A DNA stretch of 64,000 nt, from positions 645,001 to 709,000 of the forward strand of contig NZ_CP099760.1 of NCBI RefSeq assembly GCF_040760005.1, in the 5' to 3' direction. Position numbers and translations under genes: made by a program. This document shows, piece after piece, positions 41,062 to 49,861 of this stretch. The stretch's first letter is position 1, and every line of letters begins with the position of its first letter. The notes beneath the pieces are model-generated. The model was not told the DNA's origin. It did no database searches and saw only the letters and a list, made by a program, of their open reading frames with translations. Origin of the DNA: Pseudomonas sp. stari2. GTDB taxonomy: Bacteria; Pseudomonadota; Gammaproteobacteria; Pseudomonadales; Pseudomonadaceae.

Positions 41062-41647
41062 GTTGCTCCGCGTCGCTCAACGGTTGGCCGGCGGTGCTGT
41101 CCTGCATGCGCAGTACAGTGCTGTCGCCCTGGGTTTCCAGCAGTTCGATGGTGTTCACCAACGTGCCGCCGGTGATGTTGATCTGGTTGAAAACTTGCTT
41201 GAGCAGCACCGAACGCGGGGTCAGTGTCAGATGCCATTGCTGTGCATCGCCGCTCAGGGCCAGTTCGAAATCCCGTTGCAGACCGCTGCTGTCGCCTTGC
41301 AGCACGGCGAGGAACAGACGGTTCTGTTCGGCGCCGGCGCTCTTGCCGGGCAACAGTTGCCAACCGCTGACGTCACGACGGGCGATGCCTTTGCCGCTGA
41401 TGCGGTAATCCTGTTGCAGCGGAGTTTTCAGCAGCCAGAGCAGGCCGTGGTTTTTCGCCAGCACGAAGCTGCCCTTGCTGATCAGCGGCTGGGGCAGGGC
41501 GCGCAGGTGCTTTTCCTGGATGAACTGGCCGTGGATCACGTCCGGTTTCGCCAGTTGATCGCTCAACTGTTGCAGGTCGAAGGCGTTGGCCAGCGACGAC
41601 AGCGTCAACAGCGCCAGGGCCCCAAGGGATTTCACAAACACATTCAT
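41045..41647 (-). CDS. LolA-like periplasmic carrier protein
   Basis: 200 residues; signal peptide MNVFVKSLGALALLTLSSLA with cleavage after ANA (about residue 22), then a LolA-like half-barrel domain starting FDLQQLSDQLAKPDVIHGQF. Probably ferries the pigment lipid from the MMPL exporter to the outer membrane. Start at 41647 overlaps the thioesterase stop as ATGA; the longer frame to 41809 is not used. Confidence 0.86.
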   Translation of the reverse strand: MNVFVKSLGALALLTLSSLANAFDLQQLSDQLAKPDVIHGQFIQEKHLRALPQPLISKGSFVLAKNHGLLWLLKTPLQQDYRISGKGIARRDVSGWQLLPGKSAGAEQNRLFLAVLQGDSSGLQRDFELALSGDAQQWHLTLTPRSVLLKQVFNQINITGGTLVNTIELLETQGDSTVLRMQDSTAGQPLSDAEQHDFAE

Positions 41648-42069
41648 CGCAGCATCCTTTCCACGGCATCGGTGAAGACTTTCGGCGACGCCAGTTGCAT
41701 CTCGCGGCTGCTCACCTCGACAGCGACCTGCACCGAGCTGGCGCGAGTCAGGCGCTCGCCGGTCTGGGCGTCGGTGATCAGGTAGTGAATCTTCAGGCGA
41801 TTTTCCCATTCCACCAGGCTGGCGCGCACGTTCAGCCGCTGACCGAACACCGCGCCGCGCACGTAGCGCAATTGCAGGTCGATCACTGGCCAGGCGTAGC
41901 CCGAATCGACCATCTGGTTGTAGTTGTGGCCGATCTTGTCGAGCAGCGCGCAGCGCGCCACTTCCAGGTATTTCACGTAATGGCCGTGCCAGACGACGTG
42001 CATGGTGTCGACGTCAAAGAACGGCACGAGGATTTCCGTATCGGCGTGAAGCACTCCGGCGCTACGCAT
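41644..42069 (-). CDS. Acyl-CoA/ACP thioesterase (4HBT hotdog family)
   Basis: 141 residues. The 4HBT active-site motif FFDVDTMHVVWHGHYVKYLE with catalytic Asp19 is intact. May release the finished polyenoyl chain or edit stalled intermediates, as suggested for the thioesterase of other APE clusters. Start at 42069 overlaps the ammonia-lyase stop by 8 bases; an in-frame ATG at 42132 gives an unconserved Cys-rich leader. Confidence 0.85.
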   Translation of the reverse strand: MRSAGVLHADTEILVPFFDVDTMHVVWHGHYVKYLEVARCALLDKIGHNYNQMVDSGYAWPVIDLQLRYVRGAVFGQRLNVRASLVEWENRLKIHYLITDAQTGERLTRASSVQVAVEVSSREMQLASPKVFTDAVERMLR

Positions 42070-43606
42070 GCAGCCTCCAGTGTTGCTCGGCGATACGTTG
42101 CAGACACAGGCGCAGTTCGCCTTCCAGAGCACGGTCTTCGATCACCGGCGGGAAGTCTTTGGCCAGCTCTTCGTGCATCGCCGCCAGGGACGGCGGCAGT
42201 GGGCGCGCGTCTTCATCACGGCCACGCAGCCACACGCCCTGATTGGCCGCCAGCAGTGTGGCGGCGGCCACCTGTTCGGTCAGCTCCAGCACGCGAATGG
42301 CGTCGCGGGCGGCGATGGTGCCCATGCTCACCTTGTCCTGGTTATGGCATTCGGTGGAGCGCGAGAAGACGCTGGCCGGCATGGTGTTTTTCAGGGCTTC
42401 GGCAGTCCAGGCGCTGGCGCCGATCTGCACAGCCTTGAAACCGTGGTTGAGCATCGCCCGGTCGGCGCTGGCGCCGGACAGGTTGCTCGGCAAACCGTGG
42501 TTGTAACGCTCGTCCACCAGCAGCGCGAGTTGCCGGTCGAGCAGGTCGGCGACGTTGGCCACGAGGTTTTTCAGGCTGTCCATGGCGAACGCGATATGCC
42601 CGCCGTAGAAGTGCCCGCCGTGCAGCACGCGCTCGGCTTCCGCATCGATGATCGGGTTGTCGTTGGCGCTGTTGAGTTCGGTCTCAATGAACGAGCGCAG
42701 CCAGTTCAGGCTGTCGGCCAGCACGCCGAGCACGTGCGGTGCGCAACGCAGCGAGTAGCGATCTTGCAGGCGATGCAGCGGCGCGGTCGGTGCGTCGATC
42801 GCCAGATCCTTGCGCAGCCACGCGGCAACCTGCATCTGGCCCGGATGCGGCTTGGCGGCGAACAGGCGCTCGTCGAAGTGTTCCGGATTGCCTTGCAGCG
42901 CCACCACGTTCAGCGCGGTGATGCGGGTGGCCAGTTGCAGCAGGTAGTCGGCGCGGGCGTAAGCCAGGCAGGCGAGGCCGGTCATCACGGCGGTGCCGTT
43001 CATCAGTGCCAGCGCTTCTTTCGGGCGCAATACCAGCGGGGTCCAGCCCAGTTCGCGGTGTACGTCGGCGGACTGGCGGCGTTCGCCACGGAACATCACT
43101 TCACGCTCGCCGGACAGGGTCGCGGCAACGTAGGACAGCGGCGTCAGATCGCCGCTGGCGCCCACCGAACCCTCTTCGGGGATCAGCGGCAGGATGTCGT
43201 ATTCGAGGAAGGCATGCAGGCGTTCCAGCAGTTCGATGCGCACTCCGGACACGCCGTGGCACAGCGACTGCAAACGCGCCGCCAGCACCGCGCGGGTGGC
43301 CTGGGCGTCGAGCAGTTTGCCCAGCCCGCAACCGTGGAAGGTGTACAAGTGCTGCGGCAGCGCTTCGACGTGATGCAGCGGCACCGCCACCACGCAGGAG
43401 TCGCCGTAACCGGTGGTCACGCCGTAGATCACGCCTTCCTTGTCCAGCAGCGAATCGAGGAACCGCGCACCTTTGGCGATGCGTTCGCGGTAGTCGGCGT
43501 CGCTCTGCAGCTGCACGGGCGCCTGACGGTTGGCCAGGGCCAGCACGTCTTCGATGCGCAAAGGGCGTTCGCCGAAGGTTACCGGCTCATGGGTTGGCGT
43601 CGTCAT
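42062..43606 (-). CDS. Aromatic amino acid ammonia-lyase (HAL/TAL family)
   Basis: 514-residue MIO enzyme. The Ala-Ser-Gly that forms the MIO group is at 150-152 in GSVGASGDLTPLSY, and the catalytic Tyr61 is in VIYGVTTGYG. In aryl polyene and flexirubin pathways such an enzyme is proposed to make 4-hydroxycinnamate from tyrosine as starter. The position that separates His, Tyr and Phe lyases reads Phe90-His91 (TFHGCGLG), not the Ser-His, His-Leu or Phe-Leu of well-studied classes, so the substrate is open. It is not next to any hut gene. Confidence 0.9.
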   Translation of the reverse strand: MTTPTHEPVTFGERPLRIEDVLALANRQAPVQLQSDADYRERIAKGARFLDSLLDKEGVIYGVTTGYGDSCVVAVPLHHVEALPQHLYTFHGCGLGKLLDAQATRAVLAARLQSLCHGVSGVRIELLERLHAFLEYDILPLIPEEGSVGASGDLTPLSYVAATLSGEREVMFRGERRQSADVHRELGWTPLVLRPKEALALMNGTAVMTGLACLAYARADYLLQLATRITALNVVALQGNPEHFDERLFAAKPHPGQMQVAAWLRKDLAIDAPTAPLHRLQDRYSLRCAPHVLGVLADSLNWLRSFIETELNSANDNPIIDAEAERVLHGGHFYGGHIAFAMDSLKNLVANVADLLDRQLALLVDERYNHGLPSNLSGASADRAMLNHGFKAVQIGASAWTAEALKNTMPASVFSRSTECHNQDKVSMGTIAARDAIRVLELTEQVAAATLLAANQGVWLRGRDEDARPLPPSLAAMHEELAKDFPPVIEDRALEGELRLCLQRIAEQHWRLHA

Positions 43607-44534
43607 CGGTCTTCCAGAAAGGGTAAAAGTTGAACCATTGCTTGGGGGCTTCGAGGCAATAGTGACTCAGGCGTTCGGCGTAGCGGGTCGCCCACTGATG
43701 AATGACCTGTTCGCGGTCGCGGCGGGTCCAGGTCACGGCCTCGGTGAACGGCTCGAGGGTCAGGCGATAGTGTCCGTCAGGTTGCTTGAGGCACATCAGC
43801 AGATTGACCGGGCATTTCAGCAGGCCGGCCAGCAGCCACGGGCCTTGCGGGAATCTCGCCGGATGGCCGAGAAAGTCCACGGTCACGCTGCGCCCGCCAT
43901 GCAGCGGCACGCGGTCGCCGGCAATCGCCAGCCATTCGCCGCGTTCCAGGCGTTCGTGCAGTTGCAGCATGATTACCGGGTCCAGCTCGCTGACCTGGAT
44001 CAGTCGCAGATTGGTCGCACCGGCCTCGCCCAGCAGGCGATTGAATTGTTCGGCGTGCTTGGTGTGCACCAGCACATTCATGGTGACCTTTTCGCCGATC
44101 TCCGCCAGCGCCCGGCACACTTCGAGGTTGCCCAGGTGCGCGCCCACCAGCATTTGCCCGCGACTGCCACGCAACTGATTGCGCAGTAGCGCCGGGTCGA
44201 TGATTTCGATCTGCTCGATGCGCAGCTTGCGGTTCCACACATCGAGCTTGTCGAGCAGCGAATCGGCGAACGCCATGAACTGGCCGAACACGCGCCACAG
44301 GCTCGGACGCAATTCGTGGCGGCCGCTCCAGTCGGCGAGGCGTTGCTGATACTGCCAGGCACTGCGCCGGGCTGTGCGGCCGAACAGGAAAAAGTACAGG
44401 ACGATGCCGTACAACAACGGGCTCAGCAGGCGCCGGCCAAGGACCTTGGCGGCGAACGCGGTGAACTTCATCAGCAGGAAACTGCCGCGCTCTTCGCGGT
44501 CGGCCCAGTGCTTCTTGTCGGTTTCGACCGTCAT
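43587..44534 (-). CDS. LpxL-like lysophospholipid/lipid A acyltransferase family protein
   Basis: 315-residue membrane-anchored acyltransferase; N-terminal helix (LLYGIVLYFFLFGR, about 40-53) and the HX4E motif HLGNLE at 133-138. Probably transfers an acyl or aryl-polyenoyl group onto a lipid. Start at 44534 is coupled to the glycosyltransferase stop (ATGA). Overlaps the ammonia-lyase start by 20 bases. Confidence 0.87.
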   Translation of the reverse strand: MTVETDKKHWADREERGSFLLMKFTAFAAKVLGRRLLSPLLYGIVLYFFLFGRTARRSAWQYQQRLADWSGRHELRPSLWRVFGQFMAFADSLLDKLDVWNRKLRIEQIEIIDPALLRNQLRGSRGQMLVGAHLGNLEVCRALAEIGEKVTMNVLVHTKHAEQFNRLLGEAGATNLRLIQVSELDPVIMLQLHERLERGEWLAIAGDRVPLHGGRSVTVDFLGHPARFPQGPWLLAGLLKCPVNLLMCLKQPDGHYRLTLEPFTEAVTWTRRDREQVIHQWATRYAERLSHYCLEAPKQWFNFYPFWKTDDDANP

Positions 44535-45265
44535 GCGCGCCACCGTCGCCAGAGGATCACGGGCGAGCGCAGCAACATGCCGAAGAACAGGCGTGTGTGC
44601 ATGCTCGAAATCAACAGGTTGTCGTGGAACATCCGAAAGTGCGAAACGCCATCCAGCGGGTAGTGCACACGGGTTTGCAACCAGCGCATCGGCTGGTTGC
44701 GCCAAGACAGGCGCACGAGAATGTCCGAGTCGAAATCCATGCGCTTGCCGATTCGCGCCGAGTCGATCAGCGCCAGGGTCGGTTCCAGCGGATAAACGCG
44801 TAATCCGCACATCGAATCGCGGATCTGCAGCGACAGGGTGTTGATCCACACCATCACGTGAGTCAGGTAACGGGCGTACAGGCGCCCCTTGGGCACGCTG
44901 GCGTCGTACAGCGGATAACCGCAGATCAGCGCACGCGGATGGGCGCGGGATTCTTCGATGAAGCGGCTGACGTCCTGCAAGTCGTGCTGACCGTCGGCAT
45001 CGACCTGCAAGGCATGAGTGAAGCCCAGTCGCGCGGCTTCACGCAGTCCGGTCATCACCGCGCCGCCCTTGCCCTGATTGGTGGTGAGGCGTACCAGATA
45101 CACCCGCTCGCGTTCGGCCAGAACATCCAGAACGGCTGCGCAGGATTTGCTGCTGGCGTCGTCCACCAGAATGCATGGCAAGCCTTGGGCGAGCAGGGCA
45201 CCGATTACGGTGGCAATCGCGGTTTCGTGGTTGTAGACCGGGATGACTGCGCAAGGGTTATGCAT
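44531..45265 (-). CDS. Family 2 glycosyltransferase
   Basis: 244 residues, GT-A fold: VIPVYN at the N-terminus, VDDASS at 34-39 and the metal-binding DAD at 89-91 in QVDADGQHDLQD. May add a sugar to the polyene lipid; the sugar cannot be told. Start at 45265 overlaps the ligase-dehydratase stop by 8 bases; the frame upstream to 45379 is not used. Confidence 0.86.
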   Translation of the reverse strand: MHNPCAVIPVYNHETAIATVIGALLAQGLPCILVDDASSKSCAAVLDVLAERERVYLVRLTTNQGKGGAVMTGLREAARLGFTHALQVDADGQHDLQDVSRFIEESRAHPRALICGYPLYDASVPKGRLYARYLTHVMVWINTLSLQIRDSMCGLRVYPLEPTLALIDSARIGKRMDFDSDILVRLSWRNQPMRWLQTRVHYPLDGVSHFRMFHDNLLISSMHTRLFFGMLLRSPVILWRRWRA

Positions 45266-46937
45266 CGTCTGTCCCCAACAGAATCCGCCCGCTGGAGCAG
45301 GTCGCGGTGTCGTTGCGGTAGGCGAAATACAGCTTGCCGCGTTCGGGGTCGAAACGCAGGTGCAGCTGGACTTCATCACCAGGGCGCACCAGTTGCTGGA
45401 ACTTCAGCACTTCCATGCCGACGAACGCGCCGGACAGGTTCAACAGTTGGCGACCAAGGTTCAGCGCCCACTCGACCTGCACCACGCCAGGCAACACCGG
45501 GGCCTTGGGGAAGTGACCGCTGAAGTAGGCAAGGTCTGGAGGCACGCTCAGTTGCAGGCTCCATTCGCCCTCGGTTTCGGTCTGTTCCAGAACCTCTGGA
45601 GCCTTCGGGCGCGTTGCCAGCAGCAGCGCTTCGACGTCGGCCTGAGGCAACTTGCCCTGAGGGTTCAGCGGCAGTTGTCGCAGCAAGCGCCAGCGCCGGG
45701 GCAGGGCGAGGGCTTCGCAATGTTCGCCGAGGTGACGGCGCAGGGTTTCGGTGAGGCTGCGGCGGCCGTGTTCGCGCAAGGCAAACAGGCCTGATTCGCT
45801 GAGCACCAGCAAGGCGCCGAGAGACGCACGGTTTTCCTGAACCACACCGAGCCGCGCTTCGGCGACCCAGTCGTGGGCGACCAGGGCCTGTTCCAGCATC
45901 GGCAGGGAGATACGCTTTTCTTCCAGTTTGACGATCCGGTCCAGCCGCCCGAGCAGTTCGAAGCGACCATCGGCTTCGATGCGTGCGGCATCCGCCGTGT
46001 GTTCGACATGTCCGGCGGGCAGGTACGGTGACGCGATCAGCAGTGCGCCGTCGCCGTCCTGGCTCAGATCGACACCGGCGAACGGTTGCCACAGCTGTTG
46101 GCCCTGACGCCAGGCGATGCCGCCGGTCTCCGAGCTGCCGAGAATTTCCGTCGGCCACTGCTGCAAGCGCTGGTGCAGGCTCTGCGCGGCATCTGCCGGC
46201 AGCGCGCCGCCGGAGGAAAACACCCGGCGCACGGCGCTCAGGGCCGGCCAGTCGAGGTTGTCGCCCATGCGTTTGAGCAGCGCCGGGCTGGCCACCCAGG
46301 CGAAGGCCGGGTGTTCGCGGCTGGCGCGCTGCATGTCTTCGGGAAAGGCCAGTTGTTTGCGCAGGAATGGGCGCCCGGCACACAGTGGCCACAACACACG
46401 GAACAACAGGCCGTAAATGTGTTGGGTAGCGACGCTGCCGATGATGCAGGCCTCGCCGAGATCCGCGCCCCACAGTTGCTCCAGGGCTTGGACTTCGTTG
46501 GCCAGTTGTCGCAGGGATTTGTCGATGCGTTTGGGCTCGCCGCTGGAGCCGGAGGTGCACAGGCTCAGGCGGCACTGGTCGAGATCCAGTTCGGCACCCG
46601 TCAGTGCGGTGTGCTGCAAATCGCTCAGTTGCGTGTCGTCTGCGTGATCGGTCAGCCACAGGTCGACTTCTTGCGACCAGCGCTGGCGGGTCTGCGCTTG
46701 CAGATCCGAAGGCAGCAATACGCTGACGCCGGCACGCCAGGCACCGAGCAGGGTGACGGCCAGTGCTACGGCATCTTCCAGATGTACGGCGATTCGCTGC
46801 ACACCTTTGGCTTGCAGGCCGGCCGCCAGGCTCAGGGCCTGTTCGCGAAGTTGTGCGTGATCGAGTGCCGGCGCGACGGTGACGGCGCGCTGCGGCAGAT
46901 CCTTGAGCAACAGCTGCTCAAGTTTTATCCAGTTCAT
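45258..46937 (-). CDS. Acyl-ACP/CoA ligase fused to a FabZ-like dehydratase domain
   Basis: 559 residues. Residues 1 to about 450 form an AMP-forming ligase: P-loop [13 protein letters not shown] near 125-137, [12 protein letters not shown], and a C-terminal Lys in [11 protein letters not shown]. From about 459 the chain becomes a hotdog dehydratase, with the FabZ-like motif [20 protein letters not shown] (His475, Glu489). The ligase would load the aryl starter onto an ACP; the second domain would supply the ApeI-type dehydratase missing elsewhere in the cluster. Start at 46937 is coupled to the membrane-protein stop. Confidence 0.88.
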   Translation of the reverse strand: MNWIKLEQLLLKDLPQRAVTVAPALDHAQLREQALSLAAGLQAKGVQRIAVHLEDAVALAVTLLGAWRAGVSVLLPSDLQAQTRQRWSQEVDLWLTDHADDTQLSDLQHTALTGAELDLDQCRLSLCTSGSSGEPKRIDKSLRQLANEVQALEQLWGADLGEACIIGSVATQHIYGLLFRVLWPLCAGRPFLRKQLAFPEDMQRASREHPAFAWVASPALLKRMGDNLDWPALSAVRRVFSSGGALPADAAQSLHQRLQQWPTEILGSSETGGIAWRQGQQLWQPFAGVDLSQDGDGALLIASPYLPAGHVEHTADAARIEADGRFELLGRLDRIVKLEEKRISLPMLEQALVAHDWVAEARLGVVQENRASLGALLVLSESGLFALREHGRRSLTETLRRHLGEHCEALALPRRWRLLRQLPLNPQGKLPQADVEALLLATRPKAPEVLEQTETEGEWSLQLSVPPDLAYFSGHFPKAPVLPGVVQVEWALNLGRQLLNLSGAFVGMEVLKFQQLVRPGDEVQLHLRFDPERGKLYFAYRNDTATCSSGRILLGTDDA

Positions 46938-47479
46938 GGGTGACCTCTTACCCGTTGTCGTATCAGCCATTCAATGGCAAACATCAGGCCGATCAATCCG
47001 TAAGAGATCAGGCCGGTGTACAACATCCACCAGTGCAGCGGCGCCCAAAGGGTCAGCAGGGCCGCGCACAAGCCGTTACAGAAAAAGAACACGCTCCAGG
47101 CCACGGTGACCTGGCGGGTGTAGCGGATCGCTTCGGGCGGCAGTTGCGGCTCGCGAATTCGCGCCATACGCTCGACCATCGGCGGGCCATATTTCAGGCT
47201 CAGGCTGAACAGTATCAACATGAAGCCGCTGATCAGCACCGGGTACCAGCGCAGTAACAGAGGGCTGTCGAACAGCGCCAGCAGCAGGCAGAAAATGATC
47301 GCCACGCAAGCCATCCACAGGCTGCCGGGCTTGCGCTCGCCGGTCAGCGCGCGGGCCAGCCACAGGCTGCCCAGCAGCAGGCCGAACTGCCACGGCGCAA
47401 AGTGCTCCATGCCGAAATACACCGCAAAGGGATACAACAGGCCCGCCAGCAGCAGGCCGAGGCCGATCAATCGGCTCAT
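46934..47479 (-). CDS. COG4648-type integral membrane protein
   Basis: 181 residues with about five to six helices (MSRLIGLGLLLAGLLYPFAV, WQFGLLLGSLWLA, WMACVAIIFCLLLALF and others). A constant but uncharacterised partner in APE-type clusters, always near the ACP and ligase genes. Overlaps ACP 2 by 4 bases and the ligase by 4. Confidence 0.78.
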   Translation of the reverse strand: MSRLIGLGLLLAGLLYPFAVYFGMEHFAPWQFGLLLGSLWLARALTGERKPGSLWMACVAIIFCLLLALFDSPLLLRWYPVLISGFMLILFSLSLKYGPPMVERMARIREPQLPPEAIRYTRQVTVAWSVFFFCNGLCAALLTLWAPLHWWMLYTGLISYGLIGLMFAIEWLIRQRVRGHP

Positions 47480-47730
47480 GCGGCCGGTTGAACCAGACGG
47501 TAGACCGCCTCGACCACGTCGCCGACGGTGCGCACCGACTTGAATTCCTCGGCGGCGATTTTCTTGCCGGTCTGGCGCTTGATGTGGTCGATCAGGTCGA
47601 CGGCGTCGATGCTGTCGATTTCCAGATCCTGATACAGGTTCGATTCCAGGCTCACACGGGCCGGGTCCAGTTCGAACAGCTCGACCAGGGCATCGCGCAG
47701 GGTGTTGAAGATGTCGTCACGAGTTTGCAT
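47476..47730 (-). CDS. Acyl carrier protein 2
   Basis: 84 residues; phosphopantetheine attachment Ser40 in DLEIDSIDAVDLI. Carries the growing chain or the starter. Nine bases after ACP 1. Confidence 0.92.
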   Translation of the reverse strand: MQTRDDIFNTLRDALVELFELDPARVSLESNLYQDLEIDSIDAVDLIDHIKRQTGKKIAAEEFKSVRTVGDVVEAVYRLVQPAA

Positions 47731-47739
47731 GGTCCGGTC

Positions 47740-48000
47740 TCAAGCTGCCTGTTTTGCCGTGACGAACGCCGCAAGGCTCGCCACGTTGGTGAAATGGTTG
47801 CGGGTGTCCTTGGCGTCGGCGTCGATCTTGATGCCGTACTTTTTCTGGATCGCCAGGCCAAGCTCCAGGGCGTCGACGGAATCCAGGCCCAGGCCCTCGC
47901 CGAACAGCGTCTGGTCGTCGCCGATGTCGTCGACGCTGATGTCTTCGAGGCCCAGGGCGTCGATGATCAGCAGTTTTATCTCACGGTGCAGATCGCTCAT
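47740..48000 (-). CDS. Acyl carrier protein 1
   Basis: 86 residues; phosphopantetheine Ser41 in GLGLDSVDALELG. Clearly different from ACP 2, so the two probably serve different steps (priming versus elongation), as reported for other APE systems. Start at 48000 overlaps the acyltransferase stop by 20 bases. Confidence 0.92.
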   Translation of the reverse strand: MSDLHREIKLLIIDALGLEDISVDDIGDDQTLFGEGLGLDSVDALELGLAIQKKYGIKIDADAKDTRNHFTNVASLAAFVTAKQAA

Positions 48001-48790
48001 CTTCGGCGAGCTCCTTGATAAAAAAATGGTGCAGAAAGTCGTTGAGCTTGCGCGAGGCCTGCGGTGCAGGGCCTTGTGCGGCAAAGGTCTGTGGGTCTAT
48101 ATCGGCCCCGACGCGAAAACTGAAGTGAACACGGCGGCTCGGGATGCGATACCACGGCTCGGCCTTGGTCAAAGTGGTCGGGCTGACCTTGATGATGACC
48201 GGAGTCAGGATTTTCGCACCGCGCAGCGCGATGGCCGCTGCCCCCCGATGAAAGGCTGGGGCCTGGCCGGGCTGAGTACGCGTGCCTTCCGGGAAAATGA
48301 TCAGGGTCTGGCCATCCTGCAATGCGCCGGCGGCGGCATCGAGCATGTCCATGCTGCCGTCGTTGCTGATGTATTCGGTGCTGCGCAGCGGGCCGCGGGT
48401 GAAAGGGTTTTCCCACAGGCTTTTCTTCACCACGCAATTGGCGTGGCGCACCAGGCCGATCAGGAACACCACATCGATCAAAGACGGGTGGTTGGCGATG
48501 ATCATCTGCCCCGGCCGGCCGAGGCGTTCGGCGCCCTGGATGTCATAGGTCAACACGCCGGTGCGGGCCATGAACCGGACGAAAAACCAGAACAGCCGAC
48601 TGACGGTCTGCCGTGCCCGCTCGCGATGGGTTTTAGCGTCACCCGGCAGGCAGCCCAGCAGCGGAAAAACCAACAGGCGCAGGCACAGCCCGCCCAGCCC
48701 GAACAGGGCAAAGCTGGTGGCGGTGGCCAGCAGACGCCAGTAGTAGGCGTCGCGGTTTTTTTCGGTCACGGGTTGCGTTGCCAGGTCCAT
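47981..48790 (-). CDS. 1-acylglycerol-3-phosphate acyltransferase family (PlsC-like)
   Basis: 269 residues with one or two N-terminal helices, the HX4D motif NHPSLIDVVF (His101, Asp106) and FPEGTR at 166-171. Second acyltransferase of the cluster; it may attach acyl or polyenoyl chains to a glycerol lipid. Start at 48790 overlaps the preceding gene by 25 bases. Confidence 0.87.
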   Translation of the reverse strand: MDLATQPVTEKNRDAYYWRLLATATSFALFGLGGLCLRLLVFPLLGCLPGDAKTHRERARQTVSRLFWFFVRFMARTGVLTYDIQGAERLGRPGQMIIANHPSLIDVVFLIGLVRHANCVVKKSLWENPFTRGPLRSTEYISNDGSMDMLDAAAGALQDGQTLIIFPEGTRTQPGQAPAFHRGAAAIALRGAKILTPVIIKVSPTTLTKAEPWYRIPSRRVHFSFRVGADIDPQTFAAQGPAPQASRKLNDFLHHFFIKELAEDERSAP

Positions 48791-49491
48791 ACACGATTTT
48801 TCCAGGCATGTTGGCAAAGGGTTTGCTGGCCGAGCAGGGTTTGCAGCAGGTGCAGCGCGTGGGGCCATTGCGCTTTGGACAGTGCTTCGGGGGCGCTGTT
48901 CAGGGTCAGCCGCCAGTCGGTACCGGGGGTCAGCAGCAAGCCGACCGCATACGGAAACGGCACGTCATCGATCCACGCCGAATAGGCGGCGGGCGGTTGT
49001 TCTTCGGTGATCACCAACAGTACCGCTGGAGCACCTTCGTCCAGCAGGGCGGCGGCTTCCAGCACGCCGTGTTCGAGGCCGTCGCCAGCGGCGGCGAGGG
49101 CCGTCATTTCGCTGGTTTCGCCGCGCATGATCGACCACAGGCCGATGATCGCGTTGTGCACGGAGAGGCTGAATTGGGTCGGTGAAAGCGGTTGTTCGTT
49201 GGCCAGGTCGCTGAGGATGTCGAACGTACGCGGGGTTTCACCGTGGCGGGACACAAACACCAGTGGCAGGTTTTCCCGACCGTCGGCCAGTGGCCAGCCG
49301 ACACTGAAGGCCATCCGCGCCAGGCGGCTGAGTCGGCGGCGCTGCATCGCGGGAAGGAACGACACATCGGGCGCGGCATCGCTGCTCGGGAGCACGATCG
49401 GCTGTCGGCTCCAGGCTTGCCAGGCGTCCACGCTGTCGAGCCCGGGAGCCCAGGCGCGCCATTGGGCGATGTTGAAGTTGATCACGGACAT
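48766..49491 (-). CDS. Truncated ketosynthase-like protein (KS N-terminal domain, chain-length-factor-like)
   Basis: 241 residues resembling only the N-terminal half of beta-ketoacyl synthases (SPTQFSLSVHNAIIGLWSIM and LAAAGDGLEHGVLEAAALL are the recognisable parts). The nucleophilic Cys and the two His residues are absent, so it cannot condense by itself; a structural or chain-length partner of a ketosynthase is the likely role. First gene of the operon. The ribosome site AGGGG lies next to a short CCCGC/GCGGG hairpin just before the ATG. Confidence 0.82.
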   Translation of the reverse strand: MSVINFNIAQWRAWAPGLDSVDAWQAWSRQPIVLPSSDAAPDVSFLPAMQRRRLSRLARMAFSVGWPLADGRENLPLVFVSRHGETPRTFDILSDLANEQPLSPTQFSLSVHNAIIGLWSIMRGETSEMTALAAAGDGLEHGVLEAAALLDEGAPAVLLVITEEQPPAAYSAWIDDVPFPYAVGLLLTPGTDWRLTLNSAPEALSKAQWPHALHLLQTLLGQQTLCQHAWKNRVWTWQRNP

Positions 49492-49861
49492 TCATCCCGC
49501 CCCTGCGGGCTGTTTTTGACGCGGTTCTGCCAAAGCCACAGAGGAGCTGACCTTGCCGAAAGTGGCGTGGTGCTTGGCGCCGGGTGGCGCGCATTATCCC
49601 GGTGCGACGAGTGTGTAGCAAATGCTGGTTACATTTTGCGCTCTGAAATGGACCAAAGGGTACATGGCAAAAAATATCATTTGGCCATTATCCGGATTGT
49701 GAAGGGATTGTCTGTCGGGCATATCGGCGGTCGAAGGCAGCATTTGCGCCGTGACTATTGAGATATTTGCGCCTGACCCTGTAGTCCGTGTCCGCGAAGG
49801 TAGCGAAGCGGGGCCGGGCACTACTACACTCGGTCATTCTTTGATACACGGAGGTTTTGTC
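49492..49861. promoter_or_regulatory. Divergent gap between the pigment operon and parA-like gene
   Basis: 370 bp without a gene. It contains the pigment-operon promoter (49593-49621), a CCCGC/GCGGG hairpin next to the first ribosome site (near 49497-49509), and the parA-like ribosome site GGAGG seven bases before 49862. No confident promoter for the parA-like gene was found, and no repeat. Confidence 0.5.
49593..49621 (-). promoter_or_regulatory. Promoter of the aryl polyene operon
   Basis: On the minus strand TTGCTA (49621-49616), a 17-base spacer and GATAAT (49598-49593) form a good sigma-70 promoter. Transcription would start near 49586, giving a leader of about 95 bases. It is the only good promoter seen ahead of about 21 closely packed genes. 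Confidence 0.7.
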
